Shown: positions 41,367 to 50,608, counted from the first letter of the stretch. The stretch is 64,000 nt of DNA from Solibacillus sp. FSL R5-0449 (GCF_037975215.1 NZ_CP150239.1:220001-284000), one strand, 5' to 3'. Made by a program: numbers and translations. Notes: generated by a model not told the origin, from the sequence alone.

Positions 41367-42344
41367 ATGTTCAATATGAAAAGAAAATCGCATGTATCCA
41401 TCGTCATCAGTGATTATGTAATGCGTGCACTCGTTTTAAAAGGCGCAACAGTGGATCAGCCCGTGATATACGAAATGCCCTTACCGAAAACTGCGGTCCA
41501 GGAAGGGGTTATTCTTGATGAGATGGCGATGTATGATCTCATTAAATCAAATGTCCAAAACTGGGGCGGAAGAAAGCAAAATGTGCGCTTCCTTGTGCCG
41601 GATACATCGATTTTATTGAAAACATTCGAGCATCCTGCTGATTTAAGCGGTAAAAACCTGAAAGAATACGTGCAAATGGAAGTGGGACAGTCGATTCACC
41701 TTCCATTTCAGGAGCCTCTTATTGATGTCCATGACCCGATTGATGGGGACGGAAAGGCTGTTTTGTTTGCCGCGCCGCCTGATGAAGTTGGGAAAATGAT
41801 CGGTCTATTGTTGGACAACCATTTAAATCCGCAAGTTGCCGATATTCGAGCTTTATGTAATTTACGTTTGCTTGAACATATCCAGTTTATCGATTCGAAT
41901 CGTACATATTTGGTGACGGACTGGTCAATCAATGAATTATCGATTTGTATTTATTCAAACGAAGAAGTAGAGTTTCTGCGATTCCAGACGATTGATACTA
42001 ATCCGGATGACTGGCAGCAAAACATTGTTGAAAATGGCGAAGTCGAGTTTAACTATACAGCCGATTTAGATAATTTCCGTGCAGCAACGACAGACCAGGT
42101 GCTTGAAATTGACCGGATGATGAACTTCTTTAAATTCTCGCTCCATAAAGGAGAAAGGGAAGTGGACGAGATCATCGTTATGGGGGATCACCCGCTACTA
42201 CAGTCGATCGAAGTACTACTGAACGAAAATCTGCCGACACCGGTAAGCATTGTCAATGATTCATTAATCAATAAGCATTTTCCAAACTGCAAAGCAAAGC
42301 ATGCGACTTTGCTGGGACTTGCTTTAAAGGAGGTTAACGAATGA
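41367..42344 (+). CDS. pilM: Type IV pilus assembly protein PilM
   Basis: The 325-residue cytoplasmic actin-like protein has the start VSIVISDYVMRALVLKG (strand-loop of the actin fold) and PilM-like VRFLVPDTSILLKTFEHP. In other bacteria PilM binds the N-terminal tail of PilN. ATG 41367 has AAAGGGGAGGG upstream. It overlaps pilN by four bases (ATGA). The sequence is diverged and the assignment leans partly on operon order M-N-O. Confidence 0.85.
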   Translation: MFNMKRKSHVSIVISDYVMRALVLKGATVDQPVIYEMPLPKTAVQEGVILDEMAMYDLIKSNVQNWGGRKQNVRFLVPDTSILLKTFEHPADLSGKNLKEYVQMEVGQSIHLPFQEPLIDVHDPIDGDGKAVLFAAPPDEVGKMIGLLLDNHLNPQVADIRALCNLRLLEHIQFIDSNRTYLVTDWSINELSICIYSNEEVEFLRFQTIDTNPDDWQQNIVENGEVEFNYTADLDNFRAATTDQVLEIDRMMNFFKFSLHKGEREVDEIIVMGDHPLLQSIEVLLNENLPTPVSIVNDSLINKHFPNCKAKHATLLGLALKEVNE

Positions 42345-42931
42345 TTCCGGATATTAACCTTCTGCCCAAAATTGAAAAGGGTGCGACAAGTTTAAAGTTA
42401 GCCTTTATATTAGTTGGGATTTTATCAATATTGACAATAGGCTTGCTGGCAATCACTTATTTCAGTGCGAAAAGCGAAATTGCGAGTGCTATACCTGAAC
42501 GTGATTCGTTATTGCTGACAAGAGACACATTAAATGCCGAGCTAACTACTTCGCAAACAGGGAGTCAAGGTTCATTGGAAGAATCAGTCGCTTTTGTTGA
42601 ACGTGTTTCATATCCAGTCTCTCCGATTATAGTTGAGACAAGAAATTTATTGCCAACGGATACATACTTGCGTTCTTATGCATTTTCTGAGACAGGAGTA
42701 CAAGTAGCGGTAGATTTCGAAACATTGAATGCTATTTCATCATATGTAAGCCAGCTGGAAAAAAGTCCGTATTTTAGTGATGTTCAAGTGGGGACAATCC
42801 AAAACTTTGAACTTAACCCAACTGGTGAAGAAGTTAATGATACACAGCAATTCACGGAAGTACCGCGATATAGCGTGGAAATTTTCCTTGTAATTGATCA
42901 ATTGCACGTAGCTGCTGGAGGTGAAGAGTAA
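42341..42931 (+). CDS. pilN: Type IV pilus assembly protein PilN
   Basis: The 196-residue protein begins with the PilN signature MIPDINLLP, then has one membrane helix (about residues 20-42), a coiled-coil stretch and a ferredoxin-like domain. AAAGGAGG lies upstream. It overlaps pilM by four bases and pilO by one base. Confidence 0.88.
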   Translation: MIPDINLLPKIEKGATSLKLAFILVGILSILTIGLLAITYFSAKSEIASAIPERDSLLLTRDTLNAELTTSQTGSQGSLEESVAFVERVSYPVSPIIVETRNLLPTDTYLRSYAFSETGVQVAVDFETLNAISSYVSQLEKSPYFSDVQVGTIQNFELNPTGEEVNDTQQFTEVPRYSVEIFLVIDQLHVAAGGEE

Positions 42932-43641
42932 TGAATTCCATCTCAAGTAGTAAAAACGGGACACTCCTCATTGTAATTGCATTGGCGATGGCTTTGCTGT
43001 TTGCTATGTATTACTATGTCGTAAAACCGAAGCAGGACGAGGAACAGATGATTCGTTCCGAGATTAATAGTCTTCATACAGAAATTGCAGCAATAGAAGA
43101 AACAATTGCAACAAATCAGTCACAGCAATCTCAAACGAATGAAAATGAATTTGCACTACGTAAAAAAGTGCCGGATAACCGGGAAATTGATGAGCTGATT
43201 TTATCGATTGAGGAAATGCAGTATGTAACAGATTCACGTATTCAAAGTATTGATTTCAACAACTATGATGCACTTGTTTCTAGTTCGGGACTACAAGACC
43301 CGCTTTCTACACCGGAAACGGAAGAAGGGGCTGTATCTGATTTAACACAGAGTGCTATTGATCAAACGGAGGGTACGGAGGCATCAGAAGAATTGCCGGT
43401 TTCCACAATCGCTGTAGAAACATTACCGCCTTCACTGAAGTTAGTTACATTTAACATTAATGTGGCGGCACCAAATGACGTAAATTTACTGCAATTCATT
43501 GAAGAAATTGAAAAGAAAGAACGCGTGATGCGAATCGATATTATTGATTTCGCGCTTCCGGGTGAAGAAGACAAATTTACGGAAGAAGTATCGGAAATCG
43601 TAACAGCCGACATTCAAGTCACAACTTTCTACTATGAGTAA
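42931..43641 (+). CDS. pilO: Type IV pilus assembly protein PilO-like
   Basis: The 236-residue protein has one N-terminal membrane helix (about 10-28), a coiled coil with KPKQDEEQMIRSEINSLHTEIAAIEE, an acidic Thr/Glu-rich linker (about 110-155) and a C-terminal ferredoxin-like domain. This matches PilO, the partner of PilN. The start codon shares one base with the pilN stop (TAATG). Confidence 0.83.
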   Translation: MNSISSSKNGTLLIVIALAMALLFAMYYYVVKPKQDEEQMIRSEINSLHTEIAAIEETIATNQSQQSQTNENEFALRKKVPDNREIDELILSIEEMQYVTDSRIQSIDFNNYDALVSSSGLQDPLSTPETEEGAVSDLTQSAIDQTEGTEASEELPVSTIAVETLPPSLKLVTFNINVAAPNDVNLLQFIEEIEKKERVMRIDIIDFALPGEEDKFTEEVSEIVTADIQVTTFYYE

Positions 43642-43673
43642 CATTTAGCAGGTACAAGTAAGGAGCATCTAAA

Positions 43674-44429
43674 ATGGAGATTATGTATACAATATTTGCG
43701 GGGATTTTCGGATTGGTTTTCGGTTCGTTTTACAATGTAGTCGGATTACGGGTACCGAAAAAAGAGTCGATTGTGACACCGCCATCTCACTGTGTCCATT
43801 GCAATCGACGTTTAAGGGCTTTTGAACTCGTACCTGTTTTTTCGTACATATTTTTACGAGGGAGATGCCGGACATGCGGTGTGAAAGTATCGCCGATTTA
43901 TGCGTTTACTGAGCTTGTTACAGGACTGCTGTTTGCGTTTGCTACATGGCAGCTCGGCATCACATGGGAATTGGCAGTAGCTTTACTGTTCATATCACTA
44001 TTGGTCATTATAAATGTTTCGGATATTGCGTACATGCTTATTCCGGATAAAATATTATTGTTTTTCCTGCCGCTACTAATCATTGGTAGAATTCTTTCTC
44101 CGCTTGACCCGTGGTGGGATAGTATTGCCGGTGCCGCAATCGGATTTTCGATATTACTGTTAATCGCAGTCATTTCTAAAGGCGGAATGGGCGGCGGTGA
44201 CATTAAGCTGTTTTTACTGATCGGATTAGTGTTGGGAACATTTAATACGTTATTAACCTTATTTTTAGCTTCGGTGATCGGGATGATTGTCGGAATCGTC
44301 ATTTTGAAAATTCGTGGGAAAGGGCGCAAAACCCCTGTACCGTTCGGACCATCAATTGCTATTGCCGCGATCATCGTATACTTTTACGGTGACCAGCTAA
44401 TCGATCTATACTTAGACTTATTGCTATAA
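43674..44429 (+). CDS. pilD: Prepilin peptidase
   Basis: The 251-residue membrane enzyme cleaves and N-methylates type IV prepilins. The cytoplasmic CVHC...CRTC zinc motif and the two catalytic Asp motifs, DIAYMLIPD and GGMGGGDIK, are intact, and there are about seven membrane helices. AAGGAG precedes the ATG. It ends the pilus operon, with a terminator just after. Similar enzymes are called ComC in Bacillus. Confidence 0.94.
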   Translation: MEIMYTIFAGIFGLVFGSFYNVVGLRVPKKESIVTPPSHCVHCNRRLRAFELVPVFSYIFLRGRCRTCGVKVSPIYAFTELVTGLLFAFATWQLGITWELAVALLFISLLVIINVSDIAYMLIPDKILLFFLPLLIIGRILSPLDPWWDSIAGAAIGFSILLLIAVISKGGMGGGDIKLFLLIGLVLGTFNTLLTLFLASVIGMIVGIVILKIRGKGRKTPVPFGPSIAIAAIIVYFYGDQLIDLYLDLLL

Positions 44430-44440
44430 TGAATAATCGG

Positions 44441-44473
44441 ATGCCCTGGAATTACTTTTCTGGGGCATTTTTT
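44441..44473 (+). terminator. Terminator of pilus operon
   Basis: ATGCCC and GGGCAT pair with an inner imperfect extension, followed by TTTTTT. Confidence 0.85.
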
Positions 44474-44547
44474 GCTTTTTTATAAGTTGAACTAAAGCAT
44501 CACTCTTTTTCAAGCAGGAAGAGAATGCCTCCCACTGTATTCGAGGA

Positions 44548-44682
44548 GTGGCGAATAAAGATTGCAAACTGCCCAATTAAAATTGAAAGTGGCGATTATC
44601 CGCTTGAAAGTGACGATTAAGTGAACCGGAGTGGCGAATACCGCATCAAATTTGGCGATTACCCGTGCCAAAGTAGCGAATA
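44548..44682 (+). repeat. 21-bp-period array, motif GTGGCGAWTA (array D)
   Basis: Units begin at 44548 (GTGGCGAATA), about 44569 (degenerate), 44589 (GTGGCGATTA), 44610 (GTGACGATTA), 44631 (GTGGCGAATA), 44652 (TTGGCGATTA) and 44673 (GTAGCGAATA). The last four steps are exactly 21 bases. It follows the pilus operon terminator and runs on into array E. Confidence 0.85.
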
Positions 44683-44723
44683 TCATGTCACCGCCCGCTG
44701 TAAGAAGGTTATGTGTACCAATT

Positions 44724-44924
44724 TGAGGAATAAATTTTCATAGGCAACCGAGCAGATGCCTTCCTGATATCGAGGATTAACCCTTATAAAATGAGGATTA
44801 AAAATGCATTTGAGGATTATCTGTTCACGAATGAGGAATAAACAGCACCAAATGAGGATTAAGATACCTATATCGAGGAGTATTCAGCATGAAGTGAGGA
44901 TTATCTCCTCCAAACTGAGGAATA
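44724..44924 (+). repeat. 21-bp-period array, motif TGAGGAWTA (array E)
   Basis: Units begin at 44724, 44771, 44792, 44811, 44832, 44853, 44874, 44895 and 44916. Six of the eight steps are exactly 21 bases; the others are 47 and 19. Motifs alternate between TGAGGATTA and TGAGGAATA, with CGAGGA variants at 44771 and 44874. The motif is the same as in array C, about 15 kb away. The region lies between convergent gene ends, with no coding sequence. Confidence 0.88.
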
Positions 44925-45004
44925 AATTTCCCATACGCAGCCGGTCGAACTTCTGCTGCTGTGCTTTCGAGGCAGATGAAGTACTACTTCTGTTAATGTA
45001 GGAT

Positions 45005-45046
45005 AAAAAGGGGTGTCCTGAATTCATTTTCTGGGCATCCCTTTTA
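45005..45046 (-). terminator. Terminator of small minus-strand gene
   Basis: On the minus strand AAAAGGGATGCCC pairs imperfectly with GGACACCCCTTTT and is followed by TATCC. The plus strand also has a T run, so it may act in both directions. Confidence 0.8.
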
Positions 45047-45053
45047 ATACGCG

Positions 45054-45281
45054 TTAATAATCTATTATAATTTTTTCAAACGGGTGATTCGTCAATAGTT
45101 CGTATGTTGCAGTTTCCACTGCACTTTCCACGGTATTTGCTAAAACTAGTATACGGTATTTATCAAAATCTTTATAATAGGCGTCTGCTTCAACATATTG
45201 AGTCGTTTCGCTCTGTATATTCCTGCGAATATTTATGACGATTTCATAACCATCCTTTACAAATTGAATTTTTTTCAATAA
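45054..45281 (-). CDS. Small hypothetical protein
   Basis: I do not recognise this 75-residue protein. It begins LKKIQFVKDGYEIVINIRRN, has mixed charge and alternating strand-like segments, and ends with an acidic-aliphatic FEKIIIDY. There is no signal peptide or membrane helix. The TTG at 45281 has AGGAGG nine bases upstream; a longer frame to 45299 would put the start on the ribosome binding site itself. A terminator lies seven bases past the stop. Confidence 0.7.
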   Translation of the reverse strand, partial: LLKKIQFVKDGYEIVINIRRNIQSETTQYVEADAYYKDFDKYRILVLANTVESAVETATYELLTNHPFEKIIIDY

Positions 45282-45364
45282 AAACAACCTCCTCAACAAT
45301 AGTTTATTACTGGATAAAAGTAATTGACTAAACTTGTTGGAAGGTTGTGTAGGATCGCTAAAAA

Positions 45365-46756
45365 TTATTCAGCATTTGGATAAATCATCGTTTTTGGATC
45401 AACATAACGTTCAAATTCCTCTTCAGTTAAAAGACCTGATGCGATAGCCGCTTCTTTTAAAGTTGTGCCTTCTTTATGCGCTGTTTTTGCGATTTTCGCC
45501 GCATTTTCATAACCGATATACGGGTTTAACGCAGTTACAAGCATGAGTGAATTTTTCAAATTAGCATCCAATACTTCCATATTCGGTTCGATACCGACTG
45601 CACAATTATCGTTGAATGATTTCATCGAATCGGCCAACAGACGTGCTGATTGCAGGAAGTTGTAGATGATAACCGGCTTGAATACGTTCAACTCAAAATT
45701 ACCTTGTGATGCTGCGAAGGCTATTGTTGCGTCATTGCCGACAACTTGTGTTACGACCATTGTCATCGCTTCACTTTGTGTCGGGTTAACTTTACCTGGC
45801 ATGATTGATGAGCCTGGTTCGTTTTCGGGAATCGTAATTTCACCGATCCCTGAGCGAGGACCGCTTGCCAGCCAGCGTATATCATTGGCAATTTTCATTA
45901 AATCTGCAGCCAATGCCTTCAATGCACCGTGTGCTGTCACGACTTCATCATGACTTGTCAGTGCATGGAATTTGTTTTCCGCAGATGTAAATTCAATGCC
46001 TGTCAGGTTGCTGATTTCTGCAGCTGTGCGGGCACCGAATTCCGGATGGGCGTTAATGCCTGTACCAACAGCAGTACCGCCAATCGCAAGCTCTTTCATG
46101 AACTGCGTGTTCACCATAATCATTTTTTCACATTTTAACAGCATATGGTGCCAGCCGCCAATTTCCTGGCCTAGTGTAAGCGGTGTAGCATCCTGTAAAT
46201 GGGTACGACCGATTTTAATAATATCGTTAAACGCTAATGCTTTTTCTTTCAATGTCGCCTGTAACAGCTTTAAGCGCGGCATTAAATAGTTCTCTACAAT
46301 TTCGACTGCAGCAATATGTAGCGCAGTAGGGAATGTGTCATTCGAGCTTTGTGATTTGTTAACGTCATCGTTTGGATGAACTTTTTCATCCGATCCGGCT
46401 GCCGTCAGCTTTTCATTTGCCAAGTAGGCAATTGTTTCGTTCACATTCATATTTGTCTGTGTACCACTGCCTGTTTGCCATACTACAAGAGGGAAGTGCT
46501 CATCCCATTTGCCTGCAAGAATTTCATCGGCTGCTTGCACAATTGCATCCTTTTTCGCATCGGACAGCTTGCCTAATTTATTGTTGGCGATGGCCGCTGC
46601 TTTTTTCAAAATGGTCATGGCACGAATAATTTCAATCGGCATTCTTTCTGTCCCAATTTGGAAATTTTCCTTGCTTCGCTGTGTTTGTGCACCCCAAATT
46701 TTGTCTGCTGGTACACGAATTTCACCTAAAGTGTCTTTTTCAATACGGAATTCCAA
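45365..46756 (-). CDS. fumC: Class II fumarate hydratase
   Basis: The 463-residue cytosolic enzyme interconverts fumarate and malate in the citric acid cycle and needs no iron. The superfamily signature [25 protein letters not shown] and the [13 protein letters not shown] segment are intact. The start is TTG with AAAGGAG upstream. A Fur box, promoter and terminator lie upstream (46798-46982), so either readthrough from that transcript or a separate promoter near 46780 drives it. Confidence 0.96.
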   Translation of the reverse strand: MEFRIEKDTLGEIRVPADKIWGAQTQRSKENFQIGTERMPIEIIRAMTILKKAAAIANNKLGKLSDAKKDAIVQAADEILAGKWDEHFPLVVWQTGSGTQTNMNVNETIAYLANEKLTAAGSDEKVHPNDDVNKSQSSNDTFPTALHIAAVEIVENYLMPRLKLLQATLKEKALAFNDIIKIGRTHLQDATPLTLGQEIGGWHHMLLKCEKMIMVNTQFMKELAIGGTAVGTGINAHPEFGARTAAEISNLTGIEFTSAENKFHALTSHDEVVTAHGALKALAADLMKIANDIRWLASGPRSGIGEITIPENEPGSSIMPGKVNPTQSEAMTMVVTQVVGNDATIAFAASQGNFELNVFKPVIIYNFLQSARLLADSMKSFNDNCAVGIEPNMEVLDANLKNSLMLVTALNPYIGYENAAKIAKTAHKEGTTLKEAAIASGLLTEEEFERYVDPKTMIYPNAE

Positions 46757-46797
46757 CTAAATCATCTCCTTTAATATATGTATACCCAATTTTCCAT

Positions 46798-46833
46798 GAA
46801 AAAATGGCAAATCGTGTGAGGGGATTTGCCATT
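46798..46833 (-). terminator. Intrinsic terminator upstream of fumC
   Basis: On the minus strand AATGGCAAATC pairs perfectly with GATTTGCCATT around a nine-base loop and is followed by six T residues counting the last stem bases. It lies between the Fur-box promoter and fumC, so it ends a short transcript or attenuates fumC. Confidence 0.88.
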
Positions 46834-46947
46834 CTTCCAGGAGAAAAGATAAATCCTTTTATCTTTCCGAAATATGAGAAAAGTAATTAATGAGTTTCGA
46901 ATCTGAACTGGGGGGAACAGTATCGAAAAGGTTTTACTAACCTTACA
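46798..46947 (-). ncRNA. Candidate Fur-regulated small RNA (FsrA-like)
   Basis: A transcript of about 150 bases is predicted from the promoter at 46954-46982 to the terminator at 46798. From 5' to 3' it shows a stem-loop AAGGTT/AACCTT, a C-rich unpaired stretch GTTCCCCCCAG, a second stem AAAGATAAA/TTTATCTTT, the anti-Shine-Dalgarno-like TTTCTCCT, and the terminator stem. It has no convincing open reading frame. This layout matches the known concept of FsrA in B. subtilis, an iron-sparing RNA with C-rich seeds. The identification is inferred; it could instead be a fumC leader with an attenuator. Confidence 0.55.
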
Positions 46948-46949
46948 AT

Positions 46950-46968
46950 GATAATGATAATCTTTATC
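46950..46968. promoter_or_regulatory. Fur box
   Basis: GATAATGATAATCTTTATC matches the 19-base Fur consensus GATAATGATAATCATTATC at 18 positions. It covers the -10 element and spacer of a minus-strand promoter, so it should repress that promoter when iron is plentiful. Confidence 0.88.
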
Positions 46969-46982
46969 AATTAGGAAGTCAA
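46954..46982 (-). promoter_or_regulatory. Sigma-A promoter overlapped by Fur box
   Basis: On the minus strand TTGACT and TATCAT are separated by 17 bases. The predicted transcript start is near 46947. Confidence 0.75.
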
Positions 46983-47035
46983 TACTTTTATTGAATAAAT
47001 TTTTAGAAAATTCAATTTGCTGAATTTCTCAATAT

Positions 47036-47090
47036 GTAAAACAACGCCGAAAGCACCGAACCGAATAGGATACTTTAGACGTTGTTGTTT
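47036..47090 (-). terminator. Possible terminator of minus-strand hypothetical gene
   Basis: On the minus strand AACAACG and CGTTGTT pair around a long internal segment and are followed by TTAC. It lies just past the stop at 47127. Confidence 0.5.
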
Positions 47091-47126
47091 TTGGTATTCA
47101 CTTAGGAAGTCATCCCCTTATTTTTG

Positions 47127-47438
47127 TTAAACTATTTTCACATAAAAGTCCCGGCCATTTGTCAGCTCAGGAATTTCTATATTTTTTTCGTTCTTATAAT
47201 AGTCTGAAATAATATTTGCAAGACCCGCATAACCATTTAATAATGTGCCTTGTTTGATTTCTTTAGCGATATTATGGAACTCAAAATAGTAAAGTGCATC
47301 ATCGCTCAACCCGTATAAAATTCTTTCAATATCTGCAAGGGGAATGTTGATGCCTCTCGTATATCGGCACTCGCGCTTATACGTATGGTGCGGAATATTT
47401 ATTGGTGTTGTTTCATTAATCATCGTCAATTGGTTCAT
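47127..47438 (-). CDS. Hypothetical protein, 103 residues
   Basis: I do not recognise this small soluble protein, which begins MNQLTMINETTPINIPHHTY. It has no signal peptide or membrane helix, and the second half looks helical (YGLSDDALYYFEFHNIAKEIK). AAGGAGG precedes ATG 47438; the frame extends to 47492 without a ribosome binding site. It is separated from the YpsA-like gene by about 100 bases. Confidence 0.72.
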   Translation of the reverse strand: MNQLTMINETTPINIPHHTYKRECRYTRGINIPLADIERILYGLSDDALYYFEFHNIAKEIKQGTLLNGYAGLANIISDYYKNEKNIEIPELTNGRDFYVKIV

Positions 47439-47544
47439 AGTGTGTCCTCCTTGAATAGTAAAATATAATTTATTTAATATATTATATCCCAAAACTAACG
47501 TCTGTAATCAGAAAATTTACTAAATTTAGACATTTACATAATGT

Positions 47545-48105
47545 TTACCAATCATCTCCTTGCTGCATCTCCTCCGCCACCATCTGTAAATCATAAGCAT
47601 TGATAATCAACAGCTCGTATTCATCATGCTGCTCCATATACTTTTGGATGAGGCTTAGTGCATATTTTGGGGAACCTTCATTTTCTTCATCGTAGACGAG
47701 CAATGTCGCATCCGTGTTATCGATAATGAACTTGTCCTTTTCGATAAACTGCCATGGAGCTTCATATGGGCGCTTCGTCACGCTTGTCACAAAATCGGCC
47801 TTACTTACTATATGCATATAGGTCTCTTGTTTATGCTCATTCCAGTTTTTCTCCTGTTCCAGGAAGGGGGTGATAATGGAATATTTAAGTTCCGGGTAAT
47901 CATTTTTAAGTTCCAGTACAACTTGTGCTGCCCATGTTTCGACACCTTGCTGGCCGCTGATCACGACCCATTCCAATCCGTCTTCTATTAGGATGCGCAG
48001 CTGGTTTTCCAGCGCTTTTTTAATAACCGGAACACCAGGGTGCTTGTCATTAAATATTCCGAGTTCATGCGGACGGTAGCCCGTAATAAAAAGTGATTTC
48101 ATCAT
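47545..48105 (-). CDS. ypsA: YpsA-like SLOG-family protein (DUF1273)
   Basis: The 186-residue protein has the YpsA/DUF1273 pattern: FITGYRPHELGIF at the start, a central VVISGQQGVETWAAQVVLELK nucleotide-binding-like loop and the late DATLLVYDEENEGSPKYAL. It belongs to the SLOG/Rossmann-type superfamily proposed to bind nucleotide-derived ligands. YpsA in B. subtilis and S. aureus is linked to cell-division control. AAAGGAG precedes the ATG. Confidence 0.88.
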   Translation of the reverse strand: MMKSLFITGYRPHELGIFNDKHPGVPVIKKALENQLRILIEDGLEWVVISGQQGVETWAAQVVLELKNDYPELKYSIITPFLEQEKNWNEHKQETYMHIVSKADFVTSVTKRPYEAPWQFIEKDKFIIDNTDATLLVYDEENEGSPKYALSLIQKYMEQHDEYELLIINAYDLQMVAEEMQQGDDW

Positions 48106-48175
48106 AAGTCTCCTTTACTCACCATCAATAAAATAAGGGCACTATGCATAACACAGCGCCCCCTTAATATACTAT

Positions 48176-49378
48176 CTATTCACTAAAAACAGCTTTAATC
48201 TGCTCGATTGCCCAATCTAAGTCTTCTTTTGAAATGACTAGTGGTGGGGCGAAGCGGATTACTGTGTCATGTGTTTCTTTGCAAAGCAGTTTGCGTTCTG
48301 ACAGTTTTTCGCAGTAAGGGCGAGCTGATTCGTGAAGCTCAACACCTATGAAAAGACCGCGTCCGCGCACTTCTTTAATCACCGGGTTCTCAATTGTCTG
48401 AAGTTGTGCTTTAAAGTAGTCGCCAAGCTCCAATGAACGCTCTGTCAGCTTTTCATCCAGCAATACATCGATCGCAGCAATCGATACGGCACATGCCAGC
48501 GGGTTGCCGCCGAAAGTCGAGCCGTGTGAACCTGGATTGAACACACCTAGGATATCGTCGTTTGCAACAACTGCTGAAATCGGATAAACTCCGCCGCCCA
48601 GCGCTTTCCCTAAAATGTACACGTCCGGTGTCACATCTTCCCATTCACAGGCAAACAGTTTTCCTGTTCGTGATAAACCTGTTTGGATTTCATCTGCAAT
48701 AAACAAAACATTATTTTCTTTACATAAATTATACGCTGCTTTTAAGAAGCCTTCAGTCGGGATGATAATGCCTGCTTCTCCCTGGATCGGCTCGACGATA
48801 AATGCTGCTGTATTCGGTGTAATGGCTTCCTTCAATGCGTCAATATCGCCGTAAGGAACTAATGTGAAGCCCTCCAGCATCGGACCAAATCCGCGCTTAT
48901 ATTCTGCTTCCGAAGATAGTGACACAGCGCCCATTGTACGACCGTGGAAATTGCCGTTACAGCCGATAATTTGCGCTTTGTTTGCTTCGATGCCTTTTAC
49001 TTCATATCCCCAGCGACGGGCTGTTTTAATGGCGGTCTCGACAGCTTCAGCGCCTGTATTCATCGGCAGCACCATATTTTTCCCCGTTAGCTTACTAACC
49101 TTTTCATACCAAACGCCTAATGTCGCACTATGGAATGCGCGTGACGTAAGTGTCACCGCGTCGGCCTGATCTTTTAACGCCTGAATAATTTTTGGGTGGC
49201 GATGACCTTGGTTTAAGGCAGAATACGCCGAAAGCATATCTAAATAACGGTTGCCTTCAGGATCTGTTACCCAAGAACCTTCTGCTTTTTCGATTACGAT
49301 CGGAAGTGGGTGATAATTGTGTGCCCCGAATTTTTCCGTAGTTGAAATAAGTTGTTCTGATTTTGATTTTGTTGTCAT
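48176..49378 (-). CDS. rocD: Ornithine aminotransferase
   Basis: The 400-residue PLP enzyme converts ornithine and 2-oxoglutarate to glutamate semialdehyde and glutamate in arginine catabolism. The fold-type I class III aminotransferase motifs [33 protein letters not shown] and the PLP-lysine motif [15 protein letters not shown] are intact. ATG 49378 has AAGGAGG upstream; the frame continues to 49399. No other roc gene is adjacent. Confidence 0.93.
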   Translation of the reverse strand: MTTKSKSEQLISTTEKFGAHNYHPLPIVIEKAEGSWVTDPEGNRYLDMLSAYSALNQGHRHPKIIQALKDQADAVTLTSRAFHSATLGVWYEKVSKLTGKNMVLPMNTGAEAVETAIKTARRWGYEVKGIEANKAQIIGCNGNFHGRTMGAVSLSSEAEYKRGFGPMLEGFTLVPYGDIDALKEAITPNTAAFIVEPIQGEAGIIIPTEGFLKAAYNLCKENNVLFIADEIQTGLSRTGKLFACEWEDVTPDVYILGKALGGGVYPISAVVANDDILGVFNPGSHGSTFGGNPLACAVSIAAIDVLLDEKLTERSLELGDYFKAQLQTIENPVIKEVRGRGLFIGVELHESARPYCEKLSERKLLCKETHDTVIRFAPPLVISKEDLDWAIEQIKAVFSE

Positions 49379-49444
49379 GATGAAATCCTCCTTAAGCAAA
49401 TTTACTTGTAAAACAGATAAATCTATTGCAAAAGACAGAAAAAA

Positions 49445-50608
49445 TTACATATACGATGCAGGTTTCTTCCAAATTAATGTTAACAGAATACCGAAGAAGA
49501 TGACAACCGTTGCAAAGTAATATGGGTAGTTAATATCAATATCGAATAGCATCCCGCCTATAATCGGGCCGAAAATATTGGCCAAGCTTGTGAACATCGA
49601 GTTCATTCCGCCGACGAAACCTTGCTCATTGCCGGCTATTTTTGATAAATAGCTCGTAACGGCAGGACGGAATAGGTCGAAGCCGATAAAGACGATACAT
49701 GTAACAAGTAAAATAGCAAAATATGAACTGACAACGGTCATTAAAAATACGAGAATCCCCGATACAATCAGACTGTAGCGAATGAGTTTAATTTCTCCCC
49801 ATTTTTGTGCAAGCCGGTCAAACAGTAATACTTGCGCAACTGCCCCGAAAATTGCACCACCTGTAATAATGATTGCGATATCCATAGGCGTAAATCCGAA
49901 TTTATGGTCGACAAACAGACTGAAGAACGATTCGAATGCCGCGAGTCCAAATGACGCAACAAAAATCAGAATAAACGCGATCAAGTACATCGGCTCTAAA
50001 ATCCGTTTGAATCCGGATGTTTGTACAGGTGCATTTTCCGCGTTTTCCGCATTACGTTCCGGTTCGCGTAGTAAAATGATCGATAAAATTGCTGCTGTTG
50101 TACCGAGTGCACCTGCAAAGTAGAAGGGCACGCGTGTACCGAAATCAGCTAAAAATCCGCCGATGCCAGGTCCGATAATGAAACCGGTACTAATAGCCGC
50201 ACTCATATAGCCAAGTGCTTTTGGACGTGTTTCCATTGTTGTAATGTCTGCAATAAATGCCGTAACAGCAGGCATAATAAATGCTGCACTGATACCGCCC
50301 AATATACGGGAAATGAAAAGAACTTCTATCGTCTTCCCTAAACCGAATAGAAATTCGGAAATACCGAAAATAAATAAACCAAGAACGATCATAATTTTAC
50401 GTCCGTATTTATCAACCGCTTTACCAGCGAGCGGTGAAACAATTAGTTGTGCAATTGCGAATGCGGCTGTTAAATAGCCGATAACCTGGCCGCTTAATTG
50501 CAGTTCATTCATCAAAGTAGGGAGTACCGGGATTACTAAACCAATGCCAAGAAAAGCGATGAACAGGTTTAATAATAGTAACCCTAATGTTATTTTATAG
50601 TCTTTCAT
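49445..50608 (-). CDS. MFS multidrug efflux transporter, Bmr/Blt/NorA type
   Basis: The 387-residue protein has 12 membrane helices. LVIPVLPTLMNELQLSG in helix 1, the motif A sequence GKAVDKYGRKIMIVLGL and the antiporter motif C GFIIGPGIGGFLAD match the drug:H+ antiporter-1 group. A MerR regulator with an effector domain lies upstream on the same strand, and the promoter has a 19-base spacer, the arrangement of bmr and blt in B. subtilis. Drug export is thus likely; substrates are unknown. Confidence 0.9.
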   Translation of the reverse strand: MKDYKITLGLLLLNLFIAFLGIGLVIPVLPTLMNELQLSGQVIGYLTAAFAIAQLIVSPLAGKAVDKYGRKIMIVLGLFIFGISEFLFGLGKTIEVLFISRILGGISAAFIMPAVTAFIADITTMETRPKALGYMSAAISTGFIIGPGIGGFLADFGTRVPFYFAGALGTTAAILSIILLREPERNAENAENAPVQTSGFKRILEPMYLIAFILIFVASFGLAAFESFFSLFVDHKFGFTPMDIAIIITGGAIFGAVAQVLLFDRLAQKWGEIKLIRYSLIVSGILVFLMTVVSSYFAILLVTCIVFIGFDLFRPAVTSYLSKIAGNEQGFVGGMNSMFTSLANIFGPIIGGMLFDIDINYPYYFATVVIFFGILLTLIWKKPASYM

